A stretch of DNA of 54,583 nt, from contig NZ_LGDW01000142.1 in NCBI RefSeq assembly GCF_001280005.1, forward strand, positions 1-54,583, given 5' to 3'. This DNA is from Streptomyces sp. NRRL WC-3618 (GTDB lineage: Bacteria > Actinomycetota > Actinomycetes > Streptomycetales > Streptomycetaceae). The notes beneath the pieces were generated by a model, which was not told the origin of the DNA, did not search any database, and was given only the letters and a program-made list of their open reading frames with translations. Position 1 is the first letter of the stretch; each line of letters opens with the position of its first letter. A program made the position numbers and the translations under genes. Positions 34,567-42,379 of this stretch are shown here, piece after piece.

Positions 34567-35235
34567 TCAGTTGCTACGGCGTACGCCCGGCGAGACCGCC
34601 GCCACGCTCGCCGCCCAGAACAGCCCGAGCGTCGCGAGTGCCATGCCGGCGACCAGGGTGGCGCCGCCCACGACCTTCTCGTAGTCGTGCTGGTAGAGAC
34701 CGTCGACGATGTAGCGGCCGAGGCCGCCGAGGCTGACGTACGCGGCGATGGTGGCCGTGGAGACGATCTGGATGGCCGCCGAGCGCAGACCGCCGAGGAT
34801 CAGCGGGAGCGCGACGGGCAGTTCGACGCGGAGCAGGATGTCGGACTCGCGCATGCCCATGCCCCGCGCGGCGTCCACGGGAGGCGGGTCCACGGAGCGC
34901 ATCGCCTCGTAGGTGGTGACCAGGATCGGCGGGACGGCGAGGACGATCAGCGGGATCATCACGGGCAGCATGCCGAACCCGAGGGCGAGGGTCGCCACCA
35001 CCAGCAGACCGAAGGTGGGCAGTGCGCGGCCGGCGGTGGCCACCAGCGAGAGCACGTTGCCGCCCCGGCCGTAGTGACCGGTGATCAGGCCGATCGGCAG
35101 GCCGATCACGGCGGCGAGGACGAGCGCCTCCACGGAGTACTGGACGTGCTCCCACAGCCGGGTGGGAATGCCGTCGTAGCCCTGCCAGTGCGCGCTGTCG
35201 CTGAAGAAGGCGTTGATGAAGTTGATGACGTTCAT
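34567..35235 (-). CDS. Betaine/choline-type ABC transporter permease (second)
   Basis: The 222-residue permease has about five to six transmembrane helices and the EAA-type loop in VDAARGMGMRESDILLRVELPVALPLILGG. Its start overlaps the stop of the preceding permease by 4 bp (ATGA). It forms the membrane channel with the permease at 35232 and is powered by the ATPase at 35951. Confidence 0.85.
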   Translation of the reverse strand: MNVINFINAFFSDSAHWQGYDGIPTRLWEHVQYSVEALVLAAVIGLPIGLITGHYGRGGNVLSLVATAGRALPTFGLLVVATLALGFGMLPVMIPLIVLAVPPILVTTYEAMRSVDPPPVDAARGMGMRESDILLRVELPVALPLILGGLRSAAIQIVSTATIAAYVSLGGLGRYIVDGLYQHDYEKVVGGATLVAGMALATLGLFWAASVAAVSPGVRRSN

Positions 35236-35954
35236 CGGGCTGCGTCCTCCAGGGCGGGCACGGCCGACTCGGGCCGTACCCCGGCGGGCTTGGACTTCGC
35301 GCCGCGCGTGGCGCCCGGCATCCAGGGGGTGAGCAGGACGCGCAGGACGACCAGCGCCGCGTCCGCGAGCACCGCCAGGACGGCACTGGTGATGACGGAG
35401 TTCCAGGCGAGCTCCGGCCGGTTGTAGATCTGCGCGTCGTGGAGCAGGTTGCCGAGCGCGCCCTGGTTGCCGATCAGCATGCCGACGCTGACGAGGCTGA
35501 TGCTGGACACGGTGGCCACCCGCAGACCGGCGATGATGGCGGGCACCGCGATCGGCAACTGGACCTGGACGTAACGGCGTACGGGTCCGAAGCCCATGGC
35601 GGTCGCGGCGGCGAGGGTCTCCTGCGGGACCGACCGGACACCGTCGACGATGGCCGGGACGAGGACGACCAGGCTGTAGACGGTGAGCGGGATCATCACC
35701 GTCAGTTCGGTCTGCCCCGTGTAGTCGATGAGGACGACGAAGAAGGCCAGCGACGGGATGGCGTAGAGGATGGTCGTCACCCACAGCACGGGCGGGTACA
35801 GCCAGCGCAGCCGCACACACAGCTGGGCCAGCGGGAGCGCCAGCAGCAGCCCGCCCAGCACCGGCAGCAGGGCCTCGCGCAGATGGAGCACGATGAGGCC
35901 GAACCAGTCGTGCTGGAGGTCGCTGGGGATGTCGAAGAAGCGGTCCAGGTTCAC
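35232..35954 (-). CDS. Betaine/choline-type ABC transporter permease (first)
   Basis: The 240-residue permease has a hydrophobic core and the loop LAAATAMGFGPVRRYVQVQLPIAVPAIIAG. Helices include LPVLGGLLLALPLAQL and VLWVTTILYAIPSLAFFVVL. It overlaps both neighbours by 4 bp, so the three genes form one tightly coupled operon transcribed leftward. Confidence 0.85.
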   Translation of the reverse strand: MNLDRFFDIPSDLQHDWFGLIVLHLREALLPVLGGLLLALPLAQLCVRLRWLYPPVLWVTTILYAIPSLAFFVVLIDYTGQTELTVMIPLTVYSLVVLVPAIVDGVRSVPQETLAAATAMGFGPVRRYVQVQLPIAVPAIIAGLRVATVSSISLVSVGMLIGNQGALGNLLHDAQIYNRPELAWNSVITSAVLAVLADAALVVLRVLLTPWMPGATRGAKSKPAGVRPESAVPALEDAAR

Positions 35955-37132
35955 CGGATGACCTTCTGCGCGCTCTCCCCGGTGGCTCCCTGCTCCGCGT
36001 GGGCGCCGCGGATGGCCTCGCCGATGGCCGCCTGCGAGACGACCCCGGCGGCCCGGCCCTCGGCGTCGACGGCGACCGCCCAGCCGGTGGGCGACAGGAC
36101 GGCACAGTCGAGGGCGGCGCGCAGCGTGTCCCGTCCGGCGGCGAACGGCCGTCCGTACGGGAGCAGTCGGCCGGCGTCGACCTGTCCGGCGATCAGTGCG
36201 CCGGGCTCGCTCCAGCCGAGCGGACGGCCGTCCATGCCGGTGACGAGGAGGTAGGGGGCCTCGGACGCGCCCCGGGCGGCGATCTGCTCGGCGGTGGCGT
36301 CGATCGCGACGATCGGGGTGGTGAGCAGGTCCAGGCCGCCGGAGGAGAAGAACGACAGCCGCCGGATGCCCCGGTCGGCGCCGAGGAAGTCCTCGACGAA
36401 CTCGTCGGCGGGGTCGGACAACAGCTCGGCGGGCGGCGCGAACTGGGCGAGCCGGCCACCGGTGCGCAGTACGGCGACCATCGTGCCGAGTTTGACGGCC
36501 TCGTCGATGTCATGTGTGACGAAGACGATGGTCTTGCCCAACTCGGCCTGGAGGCGCAGGAGTTCGTCCTGTAGCCCCTTGCGGACGACGGGGTCGACGG
36601 CGGAGAACGGCTCGTCCATCAGCAGCACCGGAGGATCGGCGGCCAACGCACGTGCCACGCCGACGCGTTGCTGCTGGCCGCCGGAGAGCTGGTAGGGGTA
36701 CCGCTTGGCGAACGAGGCGTCGAGCCCCACCCGTTCCATCAGTTCCCGCGCCCTCGTGCGGGCCTTGTCCTTGCTCCAGCCGAGCATCCTGGGCACGGTG
36801 GCGATGTTGTCGACGATCGTCCGGTGCTGGAAGAGCCCGGCGTTCTGGATGACGTAACCCATACCCCGGCGCAGGGTGTTGACCGGCTGCTGCCGGCTGT
36901 CGACGCCGTCGATGAGGATGGTGCCCTCACTGGGCTCGACCATCCGGTTGATCATCCGCAGAGTGGTCGTCTTGCCGCAGCCCGAGGGGCCGACGAGGAC
37001 GGTGATCGAACGATCCGGTATGTCGAGGGAGAGTCGATCGACGGCCACTGTGCCGTCCGGGTATCGCTTGGTGACTGAATCTATCCGTATCAAGGCGCCG
37101 AATACCCTTCGGGTCTGGCTGTTTCCGCCCAC
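35951..37132 (-). CDS. Betaine/choline-type ABC transporter ATP-binding protein
   Basis: OpuCA/ProV type. Walker A is GPSGCGKTTTL, the Q-loop lies in MGYVIQNAGLFQH, the signature is LSGGQQQRVGVARAL and Walker B is VLLMDEPFSAVDP. After ~240 residues a regulatory region follows (VAIDATAEQIAARGASEAPYL...), resembling paired CBS-like modules that sense ionic strength in relatives. The listed GTG start gives a 13-residue N-tail before LIRIDSVTKRYPDG. A TTG at 37093 would remove the tail and is also plausible. First gene of the permease operon. Confidence 0.85.
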   Translation of the reverse strand: MGGNSQTRRVFGALIRIDSVTKRYPDGTVAVDRLSLDIPDRSITVLVGPSGCGKTTTLRMINRMVEPSEGTILIDGVDSRQQPVNTLRRGMGYVIQNAGLFQHRTIVDNIATVPRMLGWSKDKARTRARELMERVGLDASFAKRYPYQLSGGQQQRVGVARALAADPPVLLMDEPFSAVDPVVRKGLQDELLRLQAELGKTIVFVTHDIDEAVKLGTMVAVLRTGGRLAQFAPPAELLSDPADEFVEDFLGADRGIRRLSFFSSGGLDLLTTPIVAIDATAEQIAARGASEAPYLLVTGMDGRPLGWSEPGALIAGQVDAGRLLPYGRPFAAGRDTLRAALDCAVLSPTGWAVAVDAEGRAAGVVSQAAIGEAIRGAHAEQGATGESAQKVIR

Positions 37133-37274
37133 TCTCGACCAACCGAGTTTCGGGCCGTTGTGGGGAGAGTCTAAACGCCTTGGGTTTCGGCCTTTTTAGC
37201 GGGCAAGATATGCCCTCGGCCCGTACGTTCCCGGGAGTTGACGGCCGGAGTCCTTATCGCAGGAGCGAGCCACA

Positions 37275-37463
37275 GTGAGCAGGAAACGTTACGTCGCCCG
37301 GGGCGTCCCCGGCGGCTACCGGATCTGGAACAGCCGAGGACGCCGATGGTGGGGCGACCTGTACGAGCTGTGCCCCGACGACCTGCTCACCGAGCTCAAC
37401 GGGGCCGCCGACCCCGACCGGATCACCGCCCTGCTCAAGCGGTACCGGGCACTGAAACGGTAG
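37275..37463 (+). CDS. Small conserved basic protein
   Basis: A 62-residue protein with a GTG start and a CAGGAGCGAG ribosome site. It is rich in aromatic and basic residues (YRIWNSRGRRWWGDLYELCPDD) and ends in a basic helix (LLKRYRALKR). It looks like a nucleic-acid-binding or modulatory peptide. No family assigned. Confidence 0.65.
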   Translation: MSRKRYVARGVPGGYRIWNSRGRRWWGDLYELCPDDLLTELNGAADPDRITALLKRYRALKR

Positions 37464-37655
37464 AGCCAGACGCCCTTGACCTCTGACAGCCCAATGGCGT
37501 GAGTGCCGCGACAAGGGGCCGAACCAGGAGTATCCGCAGGTCAGCGGCGCGTCTGTCCGGCCCTTGGGGGTCACTGAAGGTCATTGAGCGGTTGCGGCTG
37601 GTGGCGGCACTTCTCACCGTGGGTCCAAAGAGAGCAGCTCTCGAAAGGACTGCGC

Positions 37656-38432
37656 ATGCGCGCCCTCGTATCCCGTACCGGCCTCGGCGCCCGCTCCCGC
37701 GGGCTCTTCCTACCGTCGTCCGTCGTCTGTGCCGCACTGATATTCGGGCCGGTCGGCACGGCCGTCGCCGTCACCGACGCGAGCCGGGACCTCTACGCCT
37801 CCATCGGCGCCGACCCGCTGTGGTCCTTCACGCCAACCACGCCCTCCACACCCTCCGTACTCGCCCCCGCCTCCGCATCCTCCACGCCGTCCGCCTACGC
37901 GGACCGGACGCTGAAGCGCCTCGCCGCCCTGGAGCGCGCCGACCGGTCCGACGTGCTCGCCCCGGTACTGAACGTCCTGACCGACCTCACCGAGCAGACG
38001 GGCACCGGCCGCCTGACCGCGACCCAGGCGGCCGGGTTCGCGACCGCCGTCGAGACGGCGAAGGCCTCGCTCAAGCAGCGCCTGGCGGAACGGACCGGCA
38101 CGAACAGGGCCGCGGCGCTCATGGCCGACCCGGTCTCGGACCTCCTGGACCAGCTCCAGGCAACGCTCAGCGGCCTCCTCGACACGGTGACCGGCCTGGT
38201 GGACGACCTGCTCGGCACGGTCACCGGCCTGGTGGGCGGCCTCCTGGACACCCTGGGCGACCTGATCGAGGGCCTGCTCGGCGGCCTGCCATCGCTTCCG
38301 GAACTGCCCCCGGTCGCCCTGCCTCCGCTGGAACTGCCCCCGGCCGCGGTGCCCGCGCTGCCGGCACTGCCCGCGCTGCCCGCGGCAGACGGCGTGGCGG
38401 GGATGGACAGCACGACGGACACGGTCCGCTGA
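37656..38432 (+). CDS. Secreted helical protein
   Basis: The start at 37656 (MRALVSRTGLGARSRGLFLP) has a GAAAGGA site and leads into a signal helix ending GTAVA. The mature ~220-residue protein has a Ser/Thr/Pro spacer, then long amphipathic helices. These include a near-repetitive coiled segment (LSGLLDTVTGLVDDLLGTVTG continuing as LVGGLLDTLGDLIEGLLGGL). It ends in a Pro/Leu/Ala-rich tail (PALPALPALPA). Function unknown; surface or aggregation roles are guesses. A long hairpin follows. Confidence 0.65.
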   Translation: MRALVSRTGLGARSRGLFLPSSVVCAALIFGPVGTAVAVTDASRDLYASIGADPLWSFTPTTPSTPSVLAPASASSTPSAYADRTLKRLAALERADRSDVLAPVLNVLTDLTEQTGTGRLTATQAAGFATAVETAKASLKQRLAERTGTNRAAALMADPVSDLLDQLQATLSGLLDTVTGLVDDLLGTVTGLVGGLLDTLGDLIEGLLGGLPSLPELPPVALPPLELPPAAVPALPALPALPAADGVAGMDSTTDTVR

Positions 38433-38448
38433 CCCGGTCGCGGTGACC

Positions 38449-38496
38449 TGCGGCCCCCTGGCCCGCCCCTCCGCCCGTCGGCGGGGCGGGCCGCAG
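38449..38496. terminator. GC-rich stem-loop between convergent genes
   Basis: GGCCCGCCCC (38460-38469) pairs with GGGGCGGGCC (38483-38492). The outer arms CTGCGG and CCGCAG extend it with a bulge. It lies between the stops at 38432 and 38524. Confidence 0.7.
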
Positions 38497-38523
38497 CACG
38501 ACCGCGCCCGCCCCGGGCACAAG

Positions 38524-38991
38524 TCACCGCTCCTCCCGCCCGGCAAGCACCCGCTCGATCCGGTCGAACCGCTCATGCAGCGCCGAGGCCGTCTCCTCGA
38601 CGGCGCCCCGCAACCGCTGATGCCGCCGCTCGTCCCGTCGCCGGTTCTCGATCCCCACGAACCAGGTGGCCAGCGCGGCCGTGACCATGCCGTACGCGGT
38701 GATCCCCACGATCATCACCACCGCACCGACCGCCCGGCCCCACCACGTCACCGGGTAGAAGTCGCCGTATCCGACGGTCGTCGCCGTCTCGACCGACCAC
38801 CACAGGGCCTTCGGATACGACGTCAGATTGGCGCCCCGCACCCCCTCCTCGGCGCCCACGACGGCACAGGAACCGCCGAGCATCACCACGAGCAGGGCGA
38901 CCGTCGCCCCGCCCGCCGCCCTCAGGTGCAGCGAGCGGCCGTCCCGGCCGAGCAGCAGCTCGACCGCCTTGGTCAGGAATCCGGGCAGCAT
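38524..38991 (-). CDS. Two-helix potassium channel
   Basis: The 155-residue protein has two membrane helices (GGATVALLVVMLGGSCAVVG and VGAVVMIVGITAYGMVTAAL) flanking the selectivity filter TATTVGYGDFYPV. It is a simple KcsA-like K+ channel. The C-terminal tail is a charged helix likely to form a tetrameric coiled coil (HQRLRGAVEETASALHERF). The start at 38991 is chosen for its AGGA site; the frame is open to 39063. Confidence 0.85.
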   Translation of the reverse strand: MLPGFLTKAVELLLGRDGRSLHLRAAGGATVALLVVMLGGSCAVVGAEEGVRGANLTSYPKALWWSVETATTVGYGDFYPVTWWGRAVGAVVMIVGITAYGMVTAALATWFVGIENRRRDERRHQRLRGAVEETASALHERFDRIERVLAGREER

Positions 38992-39074
38992 GCGGCGATC
39001 CTGCGGTACGGGGAACAGGTGCGCGTCACTCCGCCCCGGCGGGTCACCCCGCTCACCCACCAAGGGAGTACCGC

Positions 39075-39284
39075 ATGTCCGAGAACCTCACCGAGACGTT
39101 CGCCTTCACCTGCCTCAACTGCGGCACCGCCTGGAAGCGCACCTTCGAGGTCTTCTCCCTCCCCGACCCGGCCGGCTGCCTGAACCCCCTGGAGTACGTC
39201 GACGAGGACGGCCGCGCCATGCGCTCCCCGCTGACCGACGCCGTGTGCGACGTCTGCGGCAGCAGAAAGGTCCGGGTCGGCTGA
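39075..39284 (+). CDS. Small zinc-ribbon protein
   Basis: A 69-residue protein with an AAGGGAG ribosome site. Two CxxC pairs (FTCLNCGTAW and AVCDVCGSRK) about 45 residues apart suggest one bound zinc. It is likely a small regulatory or nucleic-acid-binding protein. It is divergent from the channel gene. Confidence 0.7.
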   Translation: MSENLTETFAFTCLNCGTAWKRTFEVFSLPDPAGCLNPLEYVDEDGRAMRSPLTDAVCDVCGSRKVRVG

Positions 39285-39316
39285 GAAGGTCCGGGTGGGG
39301 AGAACAGGTAGGGCGG

Positions 39317-40213
39317 CTACTTCTCGTCGAAGCTGGCGAAGTAAGCCGCCGCCATGTCCTCGTCCCCGTGCCCCTGTTCGGCGGCGCGCCGGAAGCGTTC
39401 GGCGCTCGCGGCGGCCACGTCCAGCCGTACGCCGTTGCGCTCGCCCGCCTCGACGATCAGCCGGGCGTCCTTCGCGGCCGTGGACACCGCGAAGCTCGCC
39501 GGCGTCAGCTTGTCGTCCAGGATCAGGCCGGCCTTGGCACGCAGGTAGCCCATGTCGAGCGGACCGCCGGCGATCGCGTCGAAGAAGCTCTGCGGGTCGA
39601 CGCCGAGGGCCCGGGCCAGGGCCAGCGTCTCGCCGGTCGCGCCGGTCACGGCGAGCACCCAACTGTTGGCGACGAGCTTGAGCCGCGTCGCGCTGCCCGC
39701 GGCGCCCTCCTCGCCGGTCCACACCGTGCGGGCGCCCACCGCGTCGAGGACGGGCGCGACGGCCGCCCGCTGGTCCTCGGGCCCGGCGGCGAGCACGAGC
39801 AGCTGTCCGGCCTCGGCGGGCTGCCGGGTCCCCAGCACGGGCGCGTCGAAGAAGGTGAGCCCCCACTGGCTTGCCAGCGCGCCCAGTTCACCGATCGCGT
39901 CCACCCCTGCGGTGGTCGACTGCACCCACGCGGCGCCCGGACGGAGCGCGGGCGCGGCCTCGCGCATGACGTCCCGGACGGTGTCACCGTCGTACAGCAT
40001 GGTCAGGACGACTTCCGCGTCCCGGACGGCGTCGGCGGGCGCGTCACAGACCTGGACGCCGTTTTCGGCGGCCAGGGGTTCGGCCTTGGCGCGGGTCCGG
40101 TTCCAGACCCGGACGGCATGCCCGGACCGGGCGAGGTTACGGGCCATGGCGGCGCCCATGATGCCGGTGCCGAGGACGGCGACGGAGAGTGTGGGGGTCT
40201 CGGTGTCGGTCAT
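39317..40213 (-). CDS. NAD(P)-dependent beta-hydroxyacid dehydrogenase-type oxidoreductase
   Basis: A 298-residue 3-hydroxyisobutyrate dehydrogenase-like enzyme. The Rossmann motif is VAVLGTGIMGAAMARNLARSG, followed by WNRTRAKAEPLA (Arg suggests NADP). The substrate-region signature is FFDAPVLGTRQPAEAGQL (in place of the usual DAPVSGG), and the catalytic Lys is in RLKLVANSW. The start at 40213 removes a long unsupported extension. The substrate could be a hydroxyacid, an imine or a glyoxylate-type aldehyde. Confidence 0.85.
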   Translation of the reverse strand: MTDTETPTLSVAVLGTGIMGAAMARNLARSGHAVRVWNRTRAKAEPLAAENGVQVCDAPADAVRDAEVVLTMLYDGDTVRDVMREAAPALRPGAAWVQSTTAGVDAIGELGALASQWGLTFFDAPVLGTRQPAEAGQLLVLAAGPEDQRAAVAPVLDAVGARTVWTGEEGAAGSATRLKLVANSWVLAVTGATGETLALARALGVDPQSFFDAIAGGPLDMGYLRAKAGLILDDKLTPASFAVSTAAKDARLIVEAGERNGVRLDVAAASAERFRRAAEQGHGDEDMAAAYFASFDEK

Positions 40214-40308
40214 AGAGCCAGTAAAGCAAGTGGACGGGGTCTTGCCGCCTGGTGAATCCATCCACCAGGATTCCGCGCAATGGATAAAACAGTGAACCGG
40301 AGCCGGCC

Positions 40309-40659
40309 GTGACCCCGGCACTGAAGTCAGCGAGCGGCCTCCTGACCGCACTGGCCCTCTGTGTGCTGGGCGCCGCCCCGGCCCCCGCGGCGCCCCACTC
40401 AGCCACCGCGACCCCCGTCCCCCACATCTGGCCGACCCCCCAACAGCTGAGACCCGGCCACGGCACCCAACCGGTCCCGGAACACGTCGTCGAGGTCATC
40501 GGCCACGCCACCGACCCCGCCGCCCGCGCCCTCACCGAACGCGTCCTGCGCGACGCCGGCGCCCCAAGCCGCAGTCGTAGCCGCCTGGTCAGGCCACGAC
40601 CAGCCCGACAGCCCCACCCGAAAGCCAAAACGGGCATCACGTCACGAACCGCCCTCTGA
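40309..40659 (+). pseudogene. Truncated secreted beta-N-acetylglucosaminidase-like protein
   Basis: A GTG start leads to a signal peptide (LLTALALCVLGAAPAPAA). Next comes the N-terminal domain typical of GH20/GH84-type hexosaminidases (HIWPTPQQLRPG, ATDPAARALTERVLRDAGA). After about residue 84 the sequence turns into a basic non-conserved tail and stops, so the catalytic domain is absent. A terminator hairpin follows at once, which suggests internal deletion of a longer gene. Confidence 0.55.
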
Positions 40660-40664
40660 GGGGG

Positions 40665-40688
40665 CCGGGGTCCAGCAATGGACCCCGG
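40665..40688. terminator. Stem-loop terminator
   Basis: A perfect 10-bp stem (CCGGGGTCCA with TGGACCCCGG) with a GCAA tetraloop lies 5 bp after the stop of the truncated glycosidase. Confidence 0.8.
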
Positions 40689-40717
40689 CTACCCGACAAG
40701 CGTATCGGGTCCTGCCC

Positions 40718-40815
40718 CCGTGTCCGCGTCCAGGACAACGGCCGTCGGGTCGTCTCACGGGGCGGGTCGGCCCTGCTAGTGGAAACCGTCCGCAAGACCG
40801 GTCTTGACCAGGAGC
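40718..40815 (+). mobile_element. IS1380-family scrap
   Basis: The translation VRVQDNGRRVVSRGGSALLV followed by ETVRKTGLDQ matches the start of the IS1380 transposase remnant at 5127 (LLLETVRKTGLDQ). Only about 100 bp remain. It marks the left edge of the biosynthetic cluster. Confidence 0.6.
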
Positions 40816-40886
40816 AGAGGCGACGTGCCAGCCGAGCGGCGTGACGGGTGCGAGAGACCCTCTCGTCACGGTTTTGTCTTCGGCTC

Positions 40887-42209
40887 TCAGGCGCCGGATC
40901 GCGAGCCCTTCAGCGACCGGATGACGTTCAGGGCCAAGTCGATCTCTTCGGGGAAGTTGACAATTCCCGCCGACAGACGCACGTGAGGAACCCCGTACGG
41001 CGTGCTGTTGGCGATGACCCGGTTCTCGCGGAGGATCTGGGCCACCTCCTGCGGTGCGTGGCCCTCCACGTCGAAAGTGACGATGCCCGCGGACAGCTCG
41101 GGGTCGAGCGGCGTGTAGAGCGTCACGTGGTCCATGGCAGCCAGGGCTTCCTTGATCTGGCTGTTCAGCTCCGCGATCCGGTCCTGGATCCGCTTGCGTC
41201 CGATCTGCCGGACGAAGCGGAATGCCTCGGCGGCGGCCCACTGGTGTTCGTAGGAGAAGAATCCCCCCGGACTGACCCATGCGGCTTCCGTTGGGCCGGC
41301 CGGCCGACGGCCCTGTCGCCACGCCGCGGAGGTCTCCTTGCTCATCAGACTGGGAATCGTCGGCTGGAGAAGCGCCCAGTTCTCCGCCTTCGCCCACATG
41401 ATTCCCGTCCCGCGCGGTCCCAGGATCCACTTGTGTGTACCGGCGGAGAAGAAATCGCAACCCATCTGTGCGACGTCCTCGTCCGCGACGCCGAACCCGT
41501 GGACCCCGTCCACCACCAGCAGGATGCGGTCAGCTTCGTCGCGGTTTCGGTTCAGGTCGGCGATGGCTTCGGCAATCCTGGACATCGGCAGGCGCACGCC
41601 GGTGTTGGAATGCACCCAGGCCACACCGAACACACGGGTGTTGGGGCGCACAGCGGCGCGCAACCGTGCGATGGCCTCGTCGACGGAGAAGTCGAACGAC
41701 GAATCGTAGAGTGAGATCGAGCGCATGGTCGCGCCCCACTTGTCGGCGGCCAGGCGGATCGCCTCGTGGTGCGGATAGAACTCGTGCGTGGTGGTCAGAA
41801 CCTCTTGGCCCGGCTTCAGCCGCAGGCCGTTGTAGGTCAGAGCAAGTCCCATGGTGGTGCTGCTGGTCAGAGCGATCTCTTTGGCCTGTCCACCGACGTA
41901 CTCGGCCGCCTCGGCGCAGACGGAACGCCACAGCATGTCCTCTTCCCGGGCGAACATGTTGTCGTCGAGGAAGCTGTGCGGGTTCTCGTCGAACGCGCGC
42001 CGGTAGTTCGTGATGGCGTCACGGACAGGCGTCGGGTTCGAGGCGAGGTAGAAATTGGACAGGTGCACAAGGTCGGGCGACAAAAGGAACTGCGCACGGA
42101 CGGATTTCCAGTCGCCCGGATCGAAGGGCTGGGGTGTGGCCTCCTGCGTGACCTGCGAGAAATTCGCAATGTCGGAGTCAACCAGGCTTGCAGGGTTCGA
42201 AAGGGACAC
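40887..42209 (-). CDS. Class-V PLP-dependent enzyme (IPN-epimerase/cysteine-desulfurase-like)
   Basis: I chose the GTG at 42209 because AGAGGAG lies 5 bp upstream; it gives 440 residues. The fold-type I signatures are ALTSSTTMGLAL (phosphate grip), LVVDGVHGFG (Asp near 234) and DFFSAGTHKWILGPRGTG (PLP lysine about K260). The C-terminal small domain ends VRLSAGIVNFPEEID. Relatives racemise, desulfurise or remodel amino-acid side chains. In this cluster it probably makes or alters an amino-acid building block. It is separated from the MFS gene by a hairpin and likely has its own promoter. Confidence 0.8.
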   Translation of the reverse strand: MSLSNPASLVDSDIANFSQVTQEATPQPFDPGDWKSVRAQFLLSPDLVHLSNFYLASNPTPVRDAITNYRRAFDENPHSFLDDNMFAREEDMLWRSVCAEAAEYVGGQAKEIALTSSTTMGLALTYNGLRLKPGQEVLTTTHEFYPHHEAIRLAADKWGATMRSISLYDSSFDFSVDEAIARLRAAVRPNTRVFGVAWVHSNTGVRLPMSRIAEAIADLNRNRDEADRILLVVDGVHGFGVADEDVAQMGCDFFSAGTHKWILGPRGTGIMWAKAENWALLQPTIPSLMSKETSAAWRQGRRPAGPTEAAWVSPGGFFSYEHQWAAAEAFRFVRQIGRKRIQDRIAELNSQIKEALAAMDHVTLYTPLDPELSAGIVTFDVEGHAPQEVAQILRENRVIANSTPYGVPHVRLSAGIVNFPEEIDLALNVIRSLKGSRSGA

Positions 42210-42266
42210 GATCACTCCTCTTGACTGAGACTGCGCTGCATCTGTGCGGGCGCCGGACCACTGCGC

Positions 42267-42319
42267 GGAAAGGCGGAAGGGATCTCGGTCCGCTCCCTTT
42301 CTTCCGCCCGATCTTTCCG
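42267..42319. terminator. Imperfect stem-loop after the MFS gene
   Basis: GGCGGAAGGGA (around 42272) pairs with TCCC-TTTCTTCCGCC (around 42294-42308) with a short bulge. An outer CGGAAA/TTTCCG pair extends it. It lies downstream of the MFS stop in the direction of transcription. Confidence 0.45.
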
Positions 42320-42379
42320 GTGTCGTCCGGCGCCTTGTCGGGCTTGCCGGTTGCGAATGGGTAGTCGAGCCGGGAGTTC

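Noticed and set aside
34567..36105. Apparent fused 512-residue permease protein
   Set aside because: Its first half is a shadow of the upstream permease and the start of the next gene. The ATG at 35235 overlapping the previous stop gives a normal permease.
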